Below, piece by piece: positions 63,231 through 64,000 of a stretch of 64,000 nt of DNA. How positions within the stretch are numbered: position 1 is the stretch's first letter; each line of letters opens with the position of its first letter. The notes under the pieces were generated by a model. That model did no database searches. It was not told the origin of the DNA and was given only the letters and a program-made list of their open reading frames with translations. The DNA is from an uncultured Clostridium sp. Lineage in GTDB: Bacteria; Bacillota; Clostridia; TANB77; CAG-508. Both the position numbers and the translations under genes were made by a program. Where the stretch lies: contig CAJMJN010000004.1 in assembly GCA_905213875.1 (NCBI GenBank), positions 3,637 through 67,636 of the forward strand, in the 5' to 3' direction.

Positions 63231-63437
63231 TTATAATACATATTTAAAAATGAATTTCAAAATTTTATTATTTGATTTTGATATTTTATCTTCATATTTT
63301 TTCTTTAAATTATCACTTATGTATGCAATTAATACCAATATTATCATAAGAATAAAAATTATTAATGTTTCTTTATAAATTTCTTCATTTGTCATAGTAT
63401 TCCAATGTTCCAACAATTGAAAAGACATCATCTTCAT
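63231..63437 (-). CDS. Small single-pass membrane protein
   Basis: A 68-residue protein. Residues about 22-42 (KETLIIFILMIILVLIAYIS) form one membrane segment, followed by a basic helix. AAAGAGGTG lies close before the ATG. No family recognised. The gene is preceded by 179 bases without other genes and may be the first of the cluster. Confidence 0.5.
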   Translation of the reverse strand: MKMMSFQLLEHWNTMTNEEIYKETLIIFILMIILVLIAYISDNLKKKYEDKISKSNNKILKFIFKYVL

Positions 63438-63616
63438 GCCACCTCTTTCTATAAAATTCTTTTAAACAATTTAGTTTTCAACCATATACACATATTTTTA
63501 CTAAATATGTATATTTTTTTATACTATGTCAAAAATATTTTTGGTCAACTTAACCACATTATAACATAAAATTTGTAATAAAATCAATATAATTGTAATA
63601 TTTAGGAGATTTTGTT

Positions 63617-63859
63617 GTGAGAAAGTATGAAGGAAAATCAAATGTTTCGGGAGAGTTTATTGAAAGAATTCTTCGAGAAAAAAATATGACTAAAGAAGAT
63701 TTATGTAGAAAACTACAATTAAATGGAATTAATATTGATAGATGGCATTTATATAAAATTATAAATGGCAAGGTAATTTTAAAAGATTTTGAATTAATCA
63801 TTATACTTAACATTTTAGATGTAGACTTTAATAACTTAAAAGATCTTATAAAAAAATAA
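63617..63859 (+). CDS. Xre-family HTH regulator
   Basis: An 80-residue protein starting at GTG 63617 after AGGAG. The HTH is FIERILREKNMTKEDLCRKLQLNGINIDRWHLYKIINGKVILKDFELIIILNIL, a short Cro-like repressor. It is divergent from the enzyme cluster and may control it. A strong terminator follows. Confidence 0.78.
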   Translation: MRKYEGKSNVSGEFIERILREKNMTKEDLCRKLQLNGINIDRWHLYKIINGKVILKDFELIIILNILDVDFNNLKDLIKK

Positions 63860-63900
63860 AATAAGAGAGAAACTAAAATTATACATTTCTCTCTTATTTT
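63858..63900 (+). terminator. Terminator after the Xre gene
   Basis: AAAATAAGAGAGAAA pairs with TTTCTCTCTTATTTTTA, 15 bp perfect, with a T-rich end. Confidence 0.75.
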
Positions 63901-64000
63901 TATTTTTCAAAACTAACTATAACTTGTAATTTATATGTTTTGAAAATTTATTTTATTGAAAAATAAGCGGTTCAATATTCCAAGCAAACCAAAAAGGATA

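Overview
The window reads as one contig from a very AT-rich, low-GC, spore-forming Firmicute, most likely an uncultured gut Clostridia lineage. The basis is Shine-Dalgarno sites of the AGGAGG type, spoVAC-spoVAD-spoVAE, spoIVA, RNase J, EngB, a Gram-positive type IV pilus locus without a secretin, and pilins starting with a KGITLIALV-type signal. The lineage is an inference. I saw no rRNA, tRNA or CRISPR array.

Region 1 (1-36.3 kb) looks like ordinary chromosome. It holds a secreted GH25/LysM lysozyme and a ROK sugar kinase. A minus-strand type IV pilus operon follows, transcribed from 11.6 down to 2.4 kb: a pilM-pilN fusion, pilO, a Ser/Asn-rich membrane protein, the major pilin, pilD, two minor pilins, pilB, pilT and pilC. 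Next come rsmB, a dodecin plus spoVA sporulation operon, infC-rpmI-rplT with an attenuated leader and an AUA start, a cation exchanger, serS, engB, gltX, RNase J, acyl-CoA ligase with a TetR regulator, a repeat coiled-coil protein, a LonB-like protease, a YetF/DUF4363 pair and a UDP-sugar pyrophosphorylase pair. Two related hairpin elements (14.04-14.15 and 18.11-18.22 kb) and one large foldback (32.21-32.40 kb) lie between genes.

Region 2 (36.4-41.2 kb) is the junction. spoIVA matches its family up to about codon 404 and then runs into foreign sequence that carries two tandem, related large serine recombinases. The recombinase nearest the junction reads antisense into spoIVA. The last ~88 SpoIVA codons are not in the window. 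The simplest reading is a skin-like element interrupting spoIVA, more than 26 kb long, whose far end lies beyond base 64000.

Region 3 (41-48.4 kb) is the regulatory part of the putative element. It has several small proteins (two below 60 residues, found by reading), a small sigma factor, a Spo0A-C-like regulator, Xre and LysR regulators, a CYTH protein, and a viperin-like radical SAM enzyme fused to a receiver domain without its phosphoacceptor. A membrane-anchored protein with another Asp-less receiver lies alongside.

Region 4 (48.4-63.9 kb) is a tightly packed minus-strand cluster of soluble enzymes. In transcription order it runs: CYTH, Nudix, CotS/APH-like kinase, PHP phosphoesterase, HprK-like kinase, TIM-barrel isomerase, SAHH-like NAD protein, PHP-dehydrogenase fusion, second HprK-like kinase, second CotS/APH-like kinase, Gfo/Idh oxidoreductase, P-loop kinase, UDP-glucuronate epimerase, UDP-glucose dehydrogenase and histidine phosphatase. 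The order kinase-PHP-HprK / isomerase-SAHH / PHP-HprK-kinase is mirrored about its centre. With no transporter or glycosyltransferase visible, it looks like a pathway making or remodelling a phosphorylated sugar or cyclitol-type small molecule. That function is inference. This cluster, together with its position inside a sporulation gene, is the best candidate here for an undescribed system.
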